Shown: positions 34,341-46,507 of the stretch, one piece after another
Layout of the letters: every line of letters starts with the position of its first letter
How positions within the stretch are numbered: the stretch's first letter is position 1
Assembly: GCF_932526225.1 (NCBI RefSeq)
Contig: NC_064048.1
Location: 9,634,515-9,698,514 of the forward strand
DNA from: Nematostella vectensis
Lineage: Eukaryota; Cnidaria; Anthozoa; Actiniaria; Edwardsiidae
Length of the DNA: 64,000 bases
Direction: 5' to 3'
Program-made: the position numbers and the translations under genes
The notes under the pieces: generated by a model
The model's database searches: none
What the model saw: only the letters and a program-made list of their open reading frames with translations
Told to the model about the DNA's origin: nothing

Positions 34341-37300
34341 GTCAGTTGGCGTTCTCTCTTGAACGGTGTAGTTACGGCCAGCCCGCCGCACCCTTTCAAC
34401 AAAAAGTATCCTTTGCGTCGTATTTTGAATAAGCAATAATGTCAAAAGTATTCCGCGAGCCCGATAATTCCGACGACTTCCAGACGCTGGTGTAAAATAT
34501 TTCTTCTGAAGATAAACCTTTTACTAGAGTGGCTACTTTTCAAGAGGTCTTTAAAATATACCAAATGTCTTTTATGTCAGACAGTTTACCATTTTGTACA
34601 TATCTTTGTCTGAGGCTTTATTGCCTATTCCTCACCTTGTTTTGTTGCTTCTTAAATCCCCTTGCCCACAAAGCAACCTACAGGACTATCCTCGTTTATT
34701 GCTTGCTGCTTACTACCTTTATTTTATCTCCCTTCATCTTATGTGATACGGTACGAATACCCGCTTTTAACCAACAGCGGTAGGACATTCAGCTAAGACT
34801 GATCCATATTTTACCGTTTCTTACTTCCATTACTCCAGCTCACATCCCTTCGTCCTTGAAATATTATCGCAAAACGCTATTCATAAAACCCTGCACAAGA
34901 CCTTGATTTAGTCCATAGCTGTAAAGCTCCAGTAGCCATTTGTGAGACTACACTGAGCCCAATAAGCAATTAAGATAATCTGACCATCTGATTTTGAGAT
35001 CGGCTAACATTTTCATCTTTGCTGATTATTACTTAAGAGCACCATCCCTCAATTCTGCAATATCATTGGTCCGTGTTGCACTTTTGATGAGAGCATGACC
35101 GTTGCTTGTATGTTTGACAGGTTGTATGGGTTAGAATAGGTCGGTCACTTGCTGTATTTACTGCAAAGATCAATAGCTTGACAACAACAAATAACTGTAA
35201 CAAAATTAATCAGCAACCAAAATGTATATCTACTATACACATGACTTTAGTTAGTCATCCAGCGTTGACAAATAAAAAAAAAAAACAAGAGGATCTTAAC
35301 TGTAAGCACGGTTGACCGATAAAAATAGGCAAATTGTATTTGTTTTTTGGGAAGTAAAAATAAATATACTTAAATTGGTGATCTTTTTATAAACACCAAA
35401 AATTTGCGATTCTTGTAAAACGCTAAATACTCACTCTGAATACTGTTACTAAATATTGACAAAGAGTTGTTCGTTCAATATAATCTATGTAATACAAATG
35501 TTAGAAGTTGCACATGCTATACGATTTTGTACAACAGTCAAGTCTTCTCTTTCTGTAGCAGATTGTTTGGATTGTTTTGAGCAAGTTACGGAATGAGGTA
35601 AGCTAAACATCAAGGCAAAGGCGCTCCCTGGTTCGTCACTTTCCAAACACACCGTGACTTATTCAAGAAAATATTCGTGAGCACCGATGTGTTAATCACA
35701 CACTGCAGACGGCACAGATAACTGCAGAATCAAACGGGATCGCCCAGGGGATAATAGCTCTAAGATCAGAGCAGTCGGGCATTCCGTGTTTCGTAATATA
35801 ACTTCAGGAAAGGTAAGGCAATCAATCAAAAGAGTGTCTGGGTGTATATCCATATGTAGACTTCAAGCACGTTATTTCATTTTGTACTTTATATTAAGTT
35901 GGCAAGTAGCACTTATTGTCTAGTCCTTTGGTTATGTTGACCTTCATAATCAAGGGATATGGCAGGCTGAACTTTGATGTAGATTTCCCTCAGTAACGTG
36001 ATGCACAATTATTTTAGCCTTATTTCATCAATTGCGTCTTATATATCAAATCAAATATAGAGATATACGTCTGTAGTGACTTTACCAATGAAGGTCGATT
36101 ACGGACATAATGAAGGTTCTAAGAATGGTCATTTAACTCATCTGATAGATTCAAAATAGTACCCTAGTTCATTTAGCTAATCACTAAAGCTTGAACGTTA
36201 TCTAGTGCAAGGATGAGTTTAATGAGGTTGTGATCTCAAACATTAGCTGTCATGCTAGAATGCACACTTGGATCAGGTCATTCCTTGCTGCTCTGTGTAA
36301 TCGTGTTACTGGCATTGCGACATAAAACTGGTCGATTCTTCCAGGAATCTAAGACAGAAAAGGTTGACAAATGCATTGTGCAAATTAAAATAATTAACAA
36401 AAACGACTACTACATCTCCCGCGAAAAAAGTTTTTCTTAGAAATACCGAAAAGCAATCTTGATATGTACCTTGTGTTATATGTACTACACATTCTATTGC
36501 TTAAGAATATAGCGATGTCATGTAATCCTAATACAGCGATAATCGACACCGTTTTTTAGGTTTTTTCCAAAATCTGATAAAAAGAGGTATTTCAAACTTT
36601 TTTTTTTTTGTTTTTTTTTGTTTTTACTATGATGACAATGTAACCTGCAAGTGACTCAAAACAAACTGATCACAAACATACTGTCACATCAGGTCGCTAT
36701 CAATATTAACAATAATTGTACATCTGGAAAACAGGGTGACAACGTTTCCAGAAATTCCGAAGGAGCCTTTAAAGTAGCATTATTTTAAAGGCTTGAAAAG
36801 AAATGAGTTTTCTGATCAAAGATTCGATTCGGGAACATTTGATCGTGATTGTCGGTGCGCTCTTGACTTGCTGATATCACAATACGTCATGAGCAGTAAG
36901 TCCAAACAAACATCATCAGATTTCTTAGTCTGACTTTATTACCCTAAGCCTCTAACATTTTAGACTTGCTGCACAAAGTTTCTCTTCTGGACCCGTTGAA
37001 TTTATTGGGCGGTTCAAGGTATTTTTTCCTTTACCATCAAAGTTGATGGTTTTGTGCATTAGGGACAAATAGAATTTGCCTTACAAGTTAGCGATAAGAT
37101 TTGTACATAGAATTATTGGATGAGCCATTGATATAACTAAAAGTCAATCACTTTATTTAATTCACTTTTATTTGAATTCAATTCAATTTATTTAAACAAC
37201 AAATACTTTATTTTTGGAGTATCCGTACTCTTTGGTGCAATTGATTACAGATTTTAAAACAGCTAGCAACTATTTTGATTTTACTTGTTATTACTCCGTG

Positions 37301-37453
37301 TGATTTCCTCTTTTAACATGTAGGAAAATACACATCATATATTTTAAAGATGTTGAGGAGGAGTTGATGGCCGAGTGCTGACTTATAGTTCTTTGTGTTT
37401 CTTCAACAGGTGGGACTAGGACATTTAGGGAACTGTCAAGTTCGCGCGCAAGG

Positions 37454-38989
37454 ATGAGATTGCTCGCGTTTGCTCTTCTTTGCATCGCGCTTGCAAGGGC
37501 CGACGGTAAGAAAACCTTGTCCTTCCTAACCATTCTGCACTTCTATAAAGTACCAAGAAACAGCCCTTTCGTGTGTTTCTAAATAGATTCACTTAATATT
37601 CTGATAAATATTTTTATTGAACTCTAAATTAGATATCGGATAATGGAACGGGTGTATTTCCCGCCTTTTTCCATTCTGTCTATATTTATTTTTAAAAGGC
37701 CTCGGATAATCGAGCGCGTGTATTTCCCTCCGTTTTTTATATATCGATAATTTTGAAAGGTTCAGTTCGCCGTTTAGAAGCTTGTGTACGTTGATTATCA
37801 ATTTGACAACTTATAAGGACATGCAATCTAACAGCGGCCTACTTTCATTGCAGATGATTTTCTAAGCTTCGATCCTACGACTGACGATGTCTCGCACCAT
37901 AAGCAAAAGCATCACGGTAAGCGATTCGTCTACTTTTAAAACACTGCTGACACTTAAAGGTCTCTTTCAGTCGCCATTAAGTCACTCAGCAACTATAGAG
38001 CTATAATAAAAACAAATCTGCATCGGCGTATCTACGATCACTTGCATTATAAACGATCGTATTTCGTAAGCGAAATATCTAGGACTCTGCTGTTAGCCGC
38101 CATTTTGTCTTACAGGGTGATTTAGATCCACGACGCCGGCAAGAAGACGCCGCCTCGCGCACGCTTTTCTTGCCGGCGTCGCGTCCTGTTCAGGAAGGCA
38201 TTTCATGCTTTTTCACGTCCTCTTCAGGACGGGACGCCGGCAAAAATTAGCGTGCGCGCGCAATCGAACGTGCACGAGGCTCTTGCCGGCGTCGTGGATC
38301 TAAATCACCCTACTAGCAAAGTACCAAATGTGAAGAATCATTCATTTCCATCGGCTGATTTGAGTAGCTTGTTTTGATGGTTTATTCGAGATTTTTTTGT
38401 CAGCACATTGGCTGATAAAGGCTCTTTAAGATATGCTTATTAATGTTTTTTGTTTGTTTGCTATTTGTATCTGTTAATAATGAAAGTATTACCAATAAAG
38501 AAGTCCAATAGAAGTGGGTAATGTGTCGTGCTCTGCTTAATTTGATAGATTCAACTGCTGACCACAAAAGCAATGATCTCGGTCACTCTTTTGAGTATTA
38601 CCAATAATAAAGAAGTCCAATAGAAGTGGGTAATGTGTCGTGCTCTGCTTAATTTGATAGATTCAATTGCTGACCACAAAAGCAATGATCTCGATAACTC
38701 TTTTGAGGAGACCAACAACGTACCAAGCGAGAACAGCGACTTCTCGGAGGGGAATGAATATGTCGACCCTGACAGGCTGGACTCGCCAGCTAAGTCAGCT
38801 TTCAATGCTGGTGAGTAAAATGGTCCCTTACAACGTTTTATACTCCATTTCATTACTACTGAAACATACATTCTTACTCATGTCTCCCTTTTGGAAACTC
38901 GCACTCACACCTTGAACATGAAAGTATGCCTCTATACATGCGTTCATGTACCATAATTTTTTTAGAAGACGACTTTTGCCAGGATACTT
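37454..38989 (+). CDS. NOWA: Gene 3 signal peptide and acidic propeptide exons
   Basis: Exons 37454-37505, 37854-37916, 38661-38810 and the 24-nt 38966-38989. The ATG opens MRLLAFALLCIALARAD, a clear signal peptide. The next exons give a His/Lys patch (SHHKQKHH) and an Asp/Glu/Ser/Asn-rich stretch without domains, then EDDFCQDT with a lone Cys. The last microexon could be skipped in frame. The first part of the third exon has a partial duplicate upstream (38550-38596). Confidence 0.75.
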
Positions 38990-41900
38990 GTGAGTTAAGA
39001 AGATACGCGCACTTTCTTATAATTTCACAGGAAAACCTTATACATATTATTTACATGCGATATTTGTTTTATATGTAGCTTAAACTAGATCACAATTAAT
39101 GAAACTGGCAAATGTTACGCATTCAGACTTCCTAACGTCCCCTTGTGCTCTATCAGATAACGTAGCGAAGGATGTTCTGAAGTACATGAACATGTTTCGA
39201 GGCATGCACGCCGCTAGCCCACTCCAGCTGTCTGCCACGCTTTCCCTTGGTGCTAAGGCTCACGCCGCCAAGCTCGCCAAGGCTGGCAAAGCTGTTCCGG
39301 ACAAGAATGTAAAGCACAATCAGACTGTTTGTGGGATAATGAAATCCCCAATGGACGCATCAAGAGATTGCGTCGGTCTGTGGTACGCCAAGATTATGAA
39401 CTATGATTGGGCACACAAGAAATTAAACAAAGATAATCAAGACTTTGTCAACCTTGTTTTCCGGAAGACCCAGGAAGTTGGACTTGGTGTTAGCAAGGGA
39501 CCAAAGGGCAAGATCTACGTTGTTGCTTTCTACGAGCCTCTTGCTCTTGAGAAGGATTTGGTACAGAATGTGCTGCCATATACGGATATCTACGAGGCCG
39601 ATGAGGGAGGTGCGTATAGCGAAAGTCACACAAAGCAATTCTGAAGCCAATGTGTTAACCGCACATAGTCCATTAATATTACATCAACCTTGCCTGCCAA
39701 ACGCCACGAGTATGCATGCGAAGACAGTTAAACTTACGCATACCCCTTAGGCATCAACCTCATACAGTCCATAAATTTCCCATAAATTACGACAGTCAAA
39801 CGCATACACAGTTTACTTTGATAATAGTCGTCAACTTAACACACTCAAAACACATGCAAACCTCGCCTCGCTAATAGGCGTCAAATTTACATTGTCCCTT
39901 CATCTTGGCAGTGAAATGCAACCCCGGCTACACTGAATACCAGGGAAGCTGCTACAAGCGCCACACAGATAAGAAGACTTGGATGGGAGGAGTTGTGGAG
40001 TGCGCAAAGGAGGGTGCCATACTCACCGACATCTCGGACGCCATGCAAGAGACCACTCTAAAGGGTCTTAAGGGCAAAGACAACAAGGATAAACTCGCAT
40101 GGGTTGGTGAGTTAAAGTGTCCTTGGTTCGCATTGATCGGTAAATCGTAAGGACATAATATCGCAATGATCAGTAAGTCGTAAAGTCATAATGTCGCATT
40201 GATCGGTAAATCGTAAGGACATAATATCGCAATGATCAGTAAGTCCTCAAGTCATAATGTCGCATTGATCGGTAAATCGTAACGTCATGATATCGCATTG
40301 ATCGGTAAATAGTTACGTCATAATATCGCATTGCTCGCTAAATCGTTGTCATAATGTCGCAATGATCAGTAAGTTGTAAAGTCGCATGGGTCGCCGTAAT
40401 GTCAAATGAATCATTAATGTACTCAATAACTTGAAAGATCTTGTAACATAACGACTAATGTGTGAAACTAACGTGTCTCATTTTCAGGTCTAAATGATCG
40501 TATCAAGGAAAGCATCTACAGCTACGTGGGCGGCAACCCTATCGAGCACCTCAACTGGAAGACTGGAGAGCCGCAGGGAAAGGGACAAAACTGCGTAGCG
40601 CTGGATTTCAGCTCTACCCTCGGTACTTTCTTCGACAAAAAGTGCACAGAGAAGCACGAGTTCATCTGCAAGAAGGCCCTCAAAGGTATGCTCAGAGTGC
40701 TCATAACTGTCTCGTCCGTAGGCGCAGAGCTGAGCGTCGCCGCAGAACGCGCACCCCAATTCACAAACGGCCGGTGTAACTATGACTGCGCACGCCCTTT
40801 AGACAGACTAAGTTTACATTGCCCGTTTGTTAAAAGCAGTTTAGGGGCCGACCATTTCACTTTTGAGAGGGGGTGGGCTTTTTTGGGTACGCAGGGTAAT
40901 TTTTCAAAGTATTTGGCATGCAATTACCTTTTTATTGCCGATGCAGGAATTCTTTTCGTCCAACAATTGGTGAAAGATATTTTTAAATACCCGTGAAGGA
41001 TATATATTTTTTTCAAAGAAGCCCCCCCCCCATCAAAAGTCAAATGGTCGGCCCCTTAACAAACATAGAAGCAATAACCATCGATGTCCACGTCTTACTA
41101 GTTACAACCTGGAAAGTAATGCTTATATTATCCACGAGTGTCCACGAGTTTGAGACAATACATCATAGGAAAGCTCTTTAGAATATTCCGACTAGGGGAA
41201 TATTGTTCCCTACGATGTGTTTATGTTTAGATAGTAACATGTCCGACTGTACTAGACTATCCTGGACAGAAGTTTACATCACGTCCTTGCTATCACAGGT
41301 TACGTTTTATATCAAGTCAAGATGCACCTTGCCGAAGTCTCTTACATTGATGACTTCAGCAAGCCACAATCCTTGGCTTTCCAAGAGATGAAGAAGAAGA
41401 TTGAGGACTCGGTAAGGATTATTTGGTCATAATACGACTTCTGGAAGCAATGCGTTATGAGCCCTTTTTTCACATGTGATGTGATTGGCGAAAGAGGCTC
41501 TGGGGCTCTAATTTTTTTTTCAAACCAATGATTGAAATTCTAAGGATTGTAAAATATAGGAGATATTTCTTTATAAAGAATGTAAAGCAGAAGCATTCTA
41601 ACTCTGTATTTTGCTTTTTCAGATAAAAGCAATCTATAAAGACGACAAGACTATGGTTCTGAAAGCCATACACGTTCTAGAGCTGAGGTAAAAAATATAT
41701 ATAACAAGGACTAAGCAAGAACATTATGAGGGTCCGGGAGATTGAGTTTTACCTGGGATACACGAATGTGCGTTAACCCCGGCTTATTACAACTTATCTT
41801 CCGTTATGCAGCAAGACCGCTGTCAAGCCCCCTAGCCCATACCCACTGGCTGCCTCTACCCCATACGGTGCCCCGCCCAACCCCTACGGCACCAGCTTCC

Positions 41901-44900
41901 AGTACGGTATGCAGCCCCAGCCTCAGTATGGTATGCCTCATATGATGGGTAAGCGCGAGGTTACGCCCACCGGCACCGTGGCTCCTACCCGACCAACCAC
42001 ATACACAGCTGGGCCGACATCATCTACAGATGATGAGTCTGATGAGGATATGGAGTCAATGGATGATGAGACGTTTGAGGATAAGGCCAAGAAGTAAGTA
42101 CTGGTGTCTATTCACTATTAGTCAAGTCACACTAGCGGTTTATCATCAGTGCTGCATTCTGATTGGTAAACCTACTAGTTTAGGTATAGCCTATCAATAT
42201 TGAGAAGTGCCGGTTACGAAAGTCGGCGCCGGATGCCTGGGTTGACCTTCCTATGCATTTAACTAGACCATGTTCTATCTGCGCTATTGTTGTATCATAC
42301 AAGGGGGGTTAGCTTGCACTAATTTATTTATTTTCTATAACAGGGCTGCACCAAAGAAGAAGAAGGGTACTTACCTGACCCTTGTCTTGAAGTTTGGACC
42401 CAAAGACAAGAAGAACCCAGTCCTGGACTCCAACCCGGTACAGAAAATCAAGGACGCGCTGAAGAAGAACAAGAGCAAGCTGCCTGCTCCCCTCAAGTCT
42501 GCTGCTAAGGTCCTCTCCGTCAAGCTACTGCCACCAGGTACGTAAGGAATCATTTATTAGTTAAACAGAGCTACCTCAAAATATCGGTGACACAACTACT
42601 ACACTGCATACCTCTATCGAGTTGCTATCTCGATTTGCGGACGCGGCTTCTTCAGTCTCAATTCTCTTCATTTCTGTCCGTTGCTATTTCTGTGGCCTTT
42701 ATAATTTTTTTTACTCATGTATTTTGAATCCGAAGAGCTCTGAATACTTTCTTTAATTCCTCTGTCTAATAATTTGCCCAATTCCGTTCCGTCGCCCCAA
42801 TTCCCAGCTCCGTTGCCCCAATTCCCAGTTCCTTTGCCCCAATTCCCAGTTCCGTTGCCCCAATTCCGTTCCGTTCCCCCATTCCCAGTTCCGTTGCTTC
42901 AATCGTCATCTCTATCTTTTTCATGTAGGTAGCGAGCCCTCTACCGAGTTGATCTGCCCGACTGTGTGTGCTTCCACGTGCACAACCGCCTGCAGCCCAA
43001 CGTGCTGCTTCCAGACTCCCAGCTACACCCCATATTCCGCGTGCTATGGCGCCTCCCCCTGCGCCCCACCCACACCAAAGCCACCAAAGATGATGAAGTT
43101 CTCCGTGCAGAGAGGACCCCGCCCTCACTTCCACGTACCAAAGTAAGCTACATTTTGTTTAAACACTTTTAGGTCAATGTTATAACTACAAAAACATTGA
43201 CATGAAAAATAGTTATCGCGGAAGGGCAATGCCGAAAATTTATCTAACAATTCATTGACTTCGTATAAAATATTTAGACTTTATAAATCTTCGTTTAAAC
43301 ATTAAAAAAAGAGTTTGCATATAAATCTCTCCTACATTAGCAGCCACTGTAAGCTAAGATGTTAACAGTGACCAACTTGGAGCGTGTCTGAGAAACTTTT
43401 AAGACCAGCGGTCTGAGTTCGTCGAGATTTCTCGGAAAAATAAAGTTTGGGTGCCCTATCTCAAAATTAAACTGGTAATAGGTATGGGTGACCATGGTAT
43501 CCTGTCAAAGTTTGAAGCAATTTGGATAAATATTTTTGGCGATAACAGTGACCAACTTGGTGCGTGTCTGAGAAACTTTTAACTATCACTATTTCTCACT
43601 ACTATCGTTGGTATTTTTTTTAGTGTTAAACTGAGGTAAACAGCTCATCTAATCAATGTTCATGATTAGCCTAGTGCGATTTAGGGTGTTTATAAGGGGT
43701 TTAGCTACTTTGCGATTATATTTGCTATCGTATACATAAATAATAAATACAGTAAAATACTGGTAACTCGAACCTCTACAGCACCCATATCTAGTCTAAA
43801 ATATTGCTTGCCCTCTCACTACCATGGACGGTTGGAATTGTCATGGGATTCGAGTTATCGGTACTTCGCTGTAGACGCCACAAACAGGGAATACCGTTAA
43901 CTTAAAGTGGAAGGGCAAGAGACATAAAAAGAACCAAAAACGGGATTTTAAAAAGGCGCATAAATGACAAAATTATACGAATTGTGTTGAATTCGAATTG
44001 TTTGAATCATGAAAGGGTGATTGAGGTCCAAGTTGCCAAACGTGTTTTACTGTGTTTATCTTCAGCTGGGCACCACCACCCAAGCCAGTCAAACCAGTTT
44101 CAGCACCTTGTACCCCTACCATGTTCAACCCCTGTACCACGCCCTATGGGTACGGTAGTACTATGTCCTCACCATACAGCATGGGGTCAACATACGGAAT
44201 CGTGGCGAGCCCTTACAGTACTGGGTACGCTGCACCATGTACGCCGACCCCCGCCAACCCGTGCAACACCCCGGCAGCAGCCTCTCAACGCCGCCCTGCA
44301 CCTGGGCGTGCCCCCGTCAGGAGACCTGCCCAGCAACGTGTTAACCTCCCCGGGTACACCTCTCCTTATGGTGCTAGTCCATATGGGGCCGCCTATGGCA
44401 AGAAAAAGTCTGTTGTCCCTAAGAGACAAACTAGGCAGTGTATATCGTATCCATGTGGGCCACAGCAAATGATGCCGCAACAGATGATGCCGCAACAGAT
44501 GATGCCGCAGCAAATGATGCCGCAGCAAATGATGCCGCAACAGATGATGCCACAGCAAATGATGCCCCCAATGATGCCAATGATGAATCCATACATGGCT
44601 AACCCTCTCATGCAGCTGCAACAGTACAAGAAGATCCCCCAAATGCTGCCTTTGAAAAAGGAGGCAAGAAAGCCTATCCCAAAACAAGCTGCTGCACTCT
44701 GCGTGCCAACACCCTACAACCCTTGCACCCCACAAGTTGGTATGATGGCACCTCAAATGCAGATGGCTCCTCAAATGATGGCACTGCCGATGCCTATGGC
44801 CCCACAAATGCCAATGATGGCACCACCAATGATGGGACCCCAAATGCCTTGTGCGCCTGGTATGACCTTCGGACCCTGTGCTCGCCGCTCCCCTCAGCGA

Positions 44901-45530
44901 CCAGTAACAAAGAGCAAGACGCTGCACCCAAAGAAGAACAAGGCTAACGATCCTGCTAATCTCGCAGCTCAACACTTGGGTACTAGCTACAGTTATGGAT
45001 CAACCAGCAACGGCTCTCCATATGGCACAACCTCTTCCTATGGCAGCTCACCGTATGGATCTACTTATGGATCACCGTATGGATCACAGTATGGATCTAC
45101 TTATGGATCCAGCTATGACACGGGGTGCGGAAGCACAGGTTGCGGAAACATGGGTGTGGTCAAGCACATCCGGTACAACATTAACCCTCCCGTCCAACCA
45201 ATGCCGTTTAACCCATACGGTTCGTCGTATGGCAGCGCTTTGCCGAGTCCAATTGGTATGCCACTCATTCCAGGGATGACCTACCCAAAGTGTCTACCTA
45301 ACCCGTCAAACCCATGCAAGCCACTTAAGTTCAAAACACCAAAGTTCAAGTCAATCAGGATCAAGCTGAAAGATGCTCCAATCGAGATCAGAATTCCTCA
45401 AAACCCAAATCTTGCGAGTCTGATGCAGTTCCCATTGTCGAACTCACAGTGTCCGTCTATGTGCCAATCAATGCCGGTGACCGCCTGCCCCGCTACATGC
45501 GCAAAGCGATGCTGCACAAGCCGCGGATAG
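37454..45530 (+). CDS. NOWA: Gene 3, isoform A: NOWA-like nematocyst wall protein
   Basis: Exons: 37454-37505, 37854-37916, 38661-38810, 38966-38989, 39157-39609, 39912-40106, 40488-40685, 41299-41411, 41623-41687, 41812-42093, 42344-42537, 42929-43142, 44066-45530. They total 3468 nt, 1155 aa plus stop, all in phase. The order is signal peptide, acidic propeptide, CAP, C-type lectin, SEA-like, canonical CRD, Met/Pro/Tyr tail, variant CRD. Signal peptide, CAP, lectin and CRD in that order is the NOWA architecture; the symbol is given on that basis only, since Hydra NOWA ends in an array of CRDs rather than this tail. Predicted role: secreted wall component of the nematocyst, cross-linked by CRD disulfides. 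A second terminal exon at 46508-48473 gives isoform B. Confidence 0.82.
38114..38311. mobile_element. GC-rich foldback MITE, family F
   Basis: Terminal inverted repeats AGGGTGATTTAGATCCACGA and TCGTGGATCTAAATCACCCT. Several inner GCCGGCAAGA / TCTTGCCGGC pairs also fold. It is strikingly GC-rich against its surroundings. It lies in intron 2 of gene 3. Confidence 0.85.
38485..38705 (+). repeat. Tandem duplication of intron end plus partial exon
   Basis: A unit of about 110 bp occurs twice: AGTATTACCAATAAAGAAG ... TTTGATAG, then ATTCAA(C/T)TGCTGACC to CTCTTTTGAG. The second copy is the genuine 5' part of exon 3. The first copy carries a full acceptor but no donor. Confidence 0.92.
39157..39609 (+). 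CDS. NOWA: Gene 3 CAP/SCP domain exon
   Basis: A single 453-nt exon (gene 2 has an intron here). Features: VLKYMNMFRGMHAASPLQLS, AKAHAAKLAKAGK, CGIMKS, DCVGLWYAKIMNYDW, DFVNLVF-R-KT (CAP1 region, with Trp changed to Phe and His to Asp) and IYVVAFYEPL (CAP2 region). Pocket histidines are missing, as in gene 2. It has two Cys in the domain body where CAP proteins usually have more. Confidence 0.9.
39912..40685 (+). CDS. NOWA: Gene 3 C-type lectin domain (2 exons)
   Basis: Exons 39912-40106 and 40488-40685. Starts VKCNPGYTEYQGSCYKRH, TWMGGVVECAKEGAILTDI, LAWVG; the second exon has LNDRIKESIYSY, EHLNWKTGEPQGKGQNC and FFDKKCTEKHEFICKK. The EPN motif reads EPQ and the WND strand FFDKKC, so classical calcium/sugar binding is doubtful. 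The Cys framework is intact. Intron position equals that of gene 1. Confidence 0.93.
40130..40400 (+). repeat. Short tandem repeat, about 30-bp unit
   Basis: About eight degenerate copies of CGCA(T/A)TGATCGGTAAATCGTAA with GTCATAAT, in the intron between the lectin exons of gene 3. Gene 2 carries a different minisatellite in the equivalent intron. Confidence 0.85.
40824..41064. mobile_element. MITE-like element, family G
   Basis: Ends AGGGGCCGACCATTT and AAATGGTCGGCCCCT are inverted, with flanking GTTTGTTAA / TTAACAAAC also inverted. It lies in intron 7 of gene 3. Confidence 0.75.
41299..42537 (+). CDS. NOWA: Gene 3 SEA-like domain with a large insertion (4 exons)
   Basis: Exons 41299-41411 (113 nt), 41623-41687, 41812-42093 and 42344-42537. 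Strand VLYQVKMHL, helix LAFQEMKKKIED, strand MVLKAIHVLELR. A 94-codon exon rich in Pro, Tyr, Gly and Thr then ends with an acidic DDESDEDMESMDDETFEDK run. After it come KGTYLTLVLKFGP, the helix VQKIKDALKKNK and the strand AKVLSVKLLPPG. The insertion sits exactly where genes 1 and 2 have 7 and 18 residues. The K-G-T-Y-L-T sequence matches the place of the SEA G-S/T cleavage site, but activity is unknown. Confidence 0.62.
42772..42908 (+). repeat. Short tandem repeat, about 23-bp unit
   Basis: Five or six copies of CCCCAATTCC(CAGTTCCGTTG) directly before the CRD exon acceptor of gene 3. Confidence 0.9.
42929..43142 (+). CDS. NOWA: Gene 3 internal minicollagen-type CRD exon
   Basis: ICPTVCASTCTTACSPTCC is an exact C-x3-C-x3-C-x3-C-x3-CC domain. 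It is followed by CYGASPCAPP and a strand-like KMMKFSVQRGPRPHFHVP. The donor AA/GTAAGC leaves phase 2, which fits both downstream terminal exons (each begins C-TGG-GCA). Confidence 0.94.
44066..45530 (+). CDS. NOWA: Gene 3 terminal exon A (Met/Pro/Tyr tail and variant CRD)
   Basis: Begins WAPPPKPVKPV after acceptor TTCAG. It contains CTPTMFNPC, CTPTPANPC, CVPTPYNPC, CAPGMTFGPC and CLPNPSNPC modules, seven QQMMP repeats (44467-44565), a GSPYGS/GSTYGS tract, a Lys-rich ARRSPQRPVTKSK segment and the alternating-Lys segment KFKTPKFKSIRIKLKD. It ends CPSMCQSMPVTACPATCAKRCC, a CRD with a seven-residue second gap, then TSRG and stop. AATAAA lies at 46139-46145 and 46192-46197. Confidence 0.88.
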
Positions 45531-46507
45531 GGCAATGTCTAAACACCAGGATAATATTATCACAAGGGCACTTGCATTGACTTTAGCAAACGAAAACTTA
45601 AATAGTGTATGAAAGAATAGAAGACGAATGCTTATTCGAGAGGCATTGGAAGCTAAACAGGAATATAAAAGTTGTAGTCGACGTATTGTGCAAGGGAACG
45701 ATGGCGATAAACGTTTTTAGGCTAAACAAAAATTATATACACTCGTATTTTCAGTATAATTTTTATGGAAAAGGTTACCGAAACACTATTTGACAATCAG
45801 ATTTAATCGTGGTGTCTTAAAGGGTTTGCACAAAAAGTAAATCAAGAAACGTCGATGATATAGTTTAAAGGAATTGCCTGAGGAAAATACAAAACATTTT
45901 AATATGTAAATACAAAGACAAGCAAATTCCAAGCGTCTGCGATATATTTGCCATTTATGACGGCATTTGTCTAAAAATATATTTACAGTAAAGTAAATCA
46001 ATCTTATTTTCAAAGCCTTTATTCGGCTAACGAGTTGTAAGAAATAGTAAATCAATGCAAACAAAAGCGCCTGTCTTGCATGTATGTAACTACTATCTCT
46101 TTTCGCGAGTCAATATTTTATTAATGCTGAGATATATTAAATAAACAAGAAAGTCAGAAATAGAAAATGATAACGTGATAATTTTCTGCAAAATAAAGAC
46201 ACAGACTTATACCTAAAAAAAGATTTAGGGTAAAATATTTCAATGAGAAAAGATGGGGACCCCAAATCATCCTGAGCGTTTCACTATGGAGCATTTTACT
46301 TACAATGGTAAGGGAGTGGGTTAGTATCAGTGATCTATAGGGTATAACTTGAACGTCTATTTGAAAGAGAACGTCAGAACAACCAGGGACAATTGATGTC
46401 TGCAGTTTATAGAAGGATCTATTTGTCTGTATTTGTCGATGTGCGGGAGCGTAAAAAGACGGCCTGACTGGCATTCTTTAACAGTTTTTTTTCTGTTCCT
46501 ATTACAG

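Larger units (their letters stand above)
32600..37453. other. Intergenic region between genes 2 and 3
   Basis: About 4.9 kb of AT-rich DNA. It holds a foldback element (32798-32925) and a 62-bp minisatellite (33835-34340). No coding exon is supported; short open frames such as 34529-34783 and 36252-36440 lack codon bias or domains. The gene 3 promoter must lie in its right part. An acceptor-like TCTTCAACAG at 37410 suggests a non-coding 5' exon upstream. Confidence 0.55.

Noticed and set aside
34529-34783. Hydrophobic 84-codon frame
   Set aside because: Cys/Leu/Phe-rich from AT- and T-rich sequence; no start context, domain or neighbour support.
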